Of a stretch of 64,000 bases of DNA, positions 61,988-64,000 are shown in pieces. Below the pieces are notes generated by a model. The model saw only the letters and a list, made by a program, of their open reading frames with translations. It was not told the DNA's origin and made no database searches. The translations under genes and the position numbers were made by a program. Source of the stretch: Hypericibacter terrae (GTDB lineage Bacteria; Pseudomonadota; Alphaproteobacteria; Dongiales; Dongiaceae); the NCBI RefSeq assembly GCF_008728855.1, contig NZ_CP042906.1, positions 3,771,570 through 3,835,569 of the forward strand, in the 5' to 3' direction. Position 1 is the stretch's first letter. Every line of letters begins with the position of its first letter.

Positions 61988-63130
61988 TCAACCCGCGAGA
62001 CTGACGCCGACCAGCCGCCCGATCAGGAAGGTGACGCCGGCAGCGGCGAACCCGATCAGCAGCTGGCGGAATCCGGAGAACAGAACGCCGCGCCCCGTGA
62101 AGAGGCTCGTGCCCGCGCCGATCGCGAACAAGGCCGCGCCGCTGGCGATCAAGCCAGCCAGCAGCGCCGCCTCCGCGCCGAGAAAGAACAGCCCAAGGAT
62201 CGGGAAGACGGCGCCGAAGGCGAACAGGCAGAACGAGGTGCCGGCCGCCGTCCAGGCCGACCCGCCCAGTTCGTCGGGATCGATGCCCAGCTCTTCGCGC
62301 ACCAGCGTATCCAGCGCCGTGTCCTTGTTCGCCATCAACTGATCGGCCAGCGCGCGCGCCTGCTTCTCGTCGAGGCCCTTGGCCTGATAGATCAGGATGA
62401 TCTCTTCCTTCTCCTCATCGGGCGCCTGTTCCAGCTCGCCGGCCTCGGTGTCGATCTGCTGCTGGTAGAGCTCGCGCGCGCTGTTGACCGACAGCCATTC
62501 GCCCATGGCCATGGAACAGGCACCGGCGACAAGGCCGGCGAGACCGGTGATCAGCAGGGTGTGAGAGTCGACGGTGGCGCCCGCCACGCCCATGACCAGG
62601 CTCAGATTGGAGACCAGCCCGTCATTGGCGCCCAGCACGGCCGCCCGCAGGGCATTGCCACCGGTCCGATGGCGCCCCTCGATGCGCCCGAGCGTCGAGC
62701 CGGGCAGCCCGCCCTTGGGACCGCCCGCGATCGCCGCCAGGATCCGGGCGTGAGAGCGCTCCGCTTGCGGCAGTCCACCGGCGACGGCATCGGGCTGGCT
62801 GTCGTAGCTGCCGACATCCGCCCGCTCGAGCCCGCTGATGACCGGCAGCACGAATTCCGGTCCGAAGCGACGCGCCAGCCAGCCCAGGGCCCGGGTGCGC
62901 CAGCCGGCACGCAGGGGCCTGATGCGTTTTCCCAGCCCCTCGAGCTTTCGCTCCCAGAACTCGCCATGGGCCTCCTCGACCGCCGACAACCGCCGATAGA
63001 CCTCGGCGATCTTCGGGTCGGGCTCGGCATCGGCCAGCGAGCGGTAGAGCTGGGCGCCATCCACTTCGCCTTGAAGATTGGCGCGATAGCGTCGTTCGGA
63101 GGCGGCGGGTTTCACGGATTGTTCGGTCAT
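61988..63130 (-). CDS. mbfA: MbfA-type protein: ferritin-like domain plus VIT1 transporter
   Basis: A 380-residue fusion. Residues 15-165 form a rubrerythrin/ferritin-like helical domain with Glu/His metal ligands ([51 protein letters not shown]). Residues 165-380 are a VIT1/CCC1 transporter ([40 protein letters not shown], and two membrane pairs). In rhizobia and Agrobacterium MbfA exports iron and protects from peroxide. I see no Irr-type operator I could defend upstream. Confidence 0.9.
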   Translation of the reverse strand: MTEQSVKPAASERRYRANLQGEVDGAQLYRSLADAEPDPKIAEVYRRLSAVEEAHGEFWERKLEGLGKRIRPLRAGWRTRALGWLARRFGPEFVLPVISGLERADVGSYDSQPDAVAGGLPQAERSHARILAAIAGGPKGGLPGSTLGRIEGRHRTGGNALRAAVLGANDGLVSNLSLVMGVAGATVDSHTLLITGLAGLVAGACSMAMGEWLSVNSARELYQQQIDTEAGELEQAPDEEKEEIILIYQAKGLDEKQARALADQLMANKDTALDTLVREELGIDPDELGGSAWTAAGTSFCLFAFGAVFPILGLFFLGAEAALLAGLIASGAALFAIGAGTSLFTGRGVLFSGFRQLLIGFAAAGVTFLIGRLVGVSLAG

Positions 63131-63319
63131 GGCGGCAATCTACAACAGGCTGGGCAGTCCCAGAACGCAAAGGCTGGGACTCGCCGGCAGCCTCGGGGGT
63201 CCGGGTTCAAACCCCTGATTGCCCCTAATTCTGCCAATGTTTCTGGGCATTTAACTTATCCTTAAAAGCGCCCGTGATACGCCTTTCTGAGCGAGTTTCC
63301 CGATAAGGTTCCGAGCCCC

Positions 63320-63790
63320 ATGGCGCAGACAATGTTCGCCCAGATCGCGCGCCAGGCGCTGCCCATCGAGATCAGTGCGGTCTCGGTCAGCGCGGAAGGC
63401 ATCATCGAAGAACGGGGCGAAGACAATCCGGTCGCCTTCCGCTTTGCGTTCCTCGGCCATCGGTTCAGCGGCCAGGCCTTCGCCACGCAGGCAGGCGCCC
63501 GGCTGACGATCGGCGCAGATCTCCTGCCGCTGCCCTACTCGATCGAATCGCGCGAGCGCCGGCAGCGCGCGCTGGCCCTCCTGCAGGCGACCCGCCAGCT
63601 GCCGCACACCCGCCTCATGACCGGCGCCAATATGAGCGTCCGCGCCGTGGGCGAAATTCCGGTCGAACGCCCGCTGACCGCCGGCCGTCTGATCGGCGCC
63701 ACCACCGTCCTGCTGCTGGAACTGATGCCTTATCTGGCGCTGGTGGCCGAGTTCCTGCCGCCCAAGCGGGCGAGCAAGAACGCCGCCTGA
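63320..63790 (+). CDS. Hypothetical protein
   Basis: A 156-residue protein I do not recognise. It opens MAQTMFAQIARQALPIEISA; the middle (VAFRFAFLGHRFSGQAFATQ, GARLTIGADLLPLPYSIESR) looks like a small beta domain; the C-terminus has one hydrophobic helix (GATTVLLLELMPYLALVAEF) and a basic tail. AAGG lies upstream of the ATG. Convergent with the LysM gene. Confidence 0.65.
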   Translation: MAQTMFAQIARQALPIEISAVSVSAEGIIEERGEDNPVAFRFAFLGHRFSGQAFATQAGARLTIGADLLPLPYSIESRERRQRALALLQATRQLPHTRLMTGANMSVRAVGEIPVERPLTAGRLIGATTVLLLELMPYLALVAEFLPPKRASKNAA

Positions 63791-63809
63791 AAGCGCGCCG
63801 CCAGCGCCG

Positions 63810-64000
63810 TCAATTGGTGCTGGCTTGCGGCAGCTTGAAGACCTGACCGGGATAGATCAGGTCGGGATTGCGAATCTGTTCCTTGTTCGCTTCGTAGATC
63901 ACCGAATATTGCCAGCCGCTGCCGTAGGTGCGCCGCGCCATCCGCCACAGGCTGTTGCCGGGCTGGACCACGATGCTCCCGGTCGCGGAATCGGCAGCCG
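63810..64000 (-). CDS. LysM-domain protein, C-terminal part (cut by window edge)
   Basis: Only the last 62 residues are inside the window. They form a LysM-type peptidoglycan-binding module (IVVQPGNSLWRMARRTYGSG, WQYSVIYEANKEQIRNPDLI, YPGQVFKLPQ). The C-terminal position of LysM is typical of Ig-like/LysM envelope proteins of alphaproteobacteria. The rest lies beyond the right edge. Confidence 0.88.
   Translation of the reverse strand, partial: AADSATGSIVVQPGNSLWRMARRTYGSGWQYSVIYEANKEQIRNPDLIYPGQVFKLPQASTN

Noticed and set aside
63170-63240. tRNA-like 3' end (GGGTTCAAACCCC with flanking complementary bases)
   Set aside because: The stem around the TTCAAAC loop has a mismatch and no cloverleaf, acceptor stem or anticodon arm can be built upstream. 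Could be a decayed tRNA or attachment-site remnant, but not supportable.

Overview
The window is GC-rich, compactly organised bacterial chromosome. LIV-type ABC cassettes, heterotetrameric sarcosine oxidase, two EcfG-like sigma factors with matching promoters, MbfA, a short phosphatidylserine decarboxylase and a Bradyrhizobium-like beta-glucan pair all point to an alphaproteobacterium, probably a soil or plant-associated Rhodospirillales relative. This is inferred from gene content; no rRNA or tRNA is present to confirm it. I see no transposase, integrase, CRISPR array or prophage.

Layout. 1-3.4 kb (minus): start of a sox operon (soxB-soxD-soxA, cut by the left edge), then an RmlC-like cupin with a glycosyltransferase. 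3.7-5.4 kb (plus): LpxR-like outer-membrane protein and nicotinamidase. 5.4-10.1 kb (minus): LIV cassette 1. 10.3-12.0 kb: two membrane proteins. 12.2-19.8 kb (plus): seven tightly spaced genes for a molybdenum hydroxylase, a 6-hydroxynicotinate-reductase-like Fe-S flavoprotein, an ApbE-like UPF0280 protein, two DUF1185 paralogues and a MarR regulator. A GMC oxidoreductase follows, and after purC comes an enamidase homologue. Together these look like a reductive N-heterocycle (nicotinate-type) pathway like that of Eubacterium barkeri, here in an apparently aerobic alphaproteobacterium.

24.2-33.5 kb (minus): a DUF3175 gene with a dnaX-like A AAA AAG slippery site, then a seven-gene operon hyuB-livK-livG-livF-livH-livM-hyuA, with a divergent GntR gene and a 20-bp palindromic operator. 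34.6-36.2 kb: alpha/beta hydrolase and SDR. 36.4-45.6 kb (plus): aldehyde dehydrogenase, N-formylglutamate-amidohydrolase-like enzyme, XRE-cupin (PuuR-like) regulator, LIV cassette 3 and a glutamine-synthetase-like ligase. Three copies of a 17-bp inverted repeat (TTTTCC-N5-GGAAAA type) precede the three transcription units, suggesting one regulon for a gamma-glutamylation amine pathway.

45.6-51.2 kb is a general-stress-response island: small anti-sigma-like protein, twin palindromes 21 bp apart, two tandem EcfG-like sigma genes and small stress/envelope genes (DUF3185, DUF883, holin-like, DUF3309, CsbD, PRC-barrel, a Tyr/His/Gly-rich lipoprotein). Three EcfG-type promoters (GGAAC-N16/17-CGTT) lie here and a fourth precedes the DUF3175 gene. 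51.3-54.2 kb: acyl-CoA dehydrogenase and non-pyrrolysine MttB-family methyltransferase. 54.7-59.0 kb: a GH17-GT2 fusion and a second GH17 membrane protein. 59.0-64.0 kb: pssA-psd, a fumarylacetoacetate-hydrolase-family protein, MbfA, an unknown protein and the end of a LysM protein.
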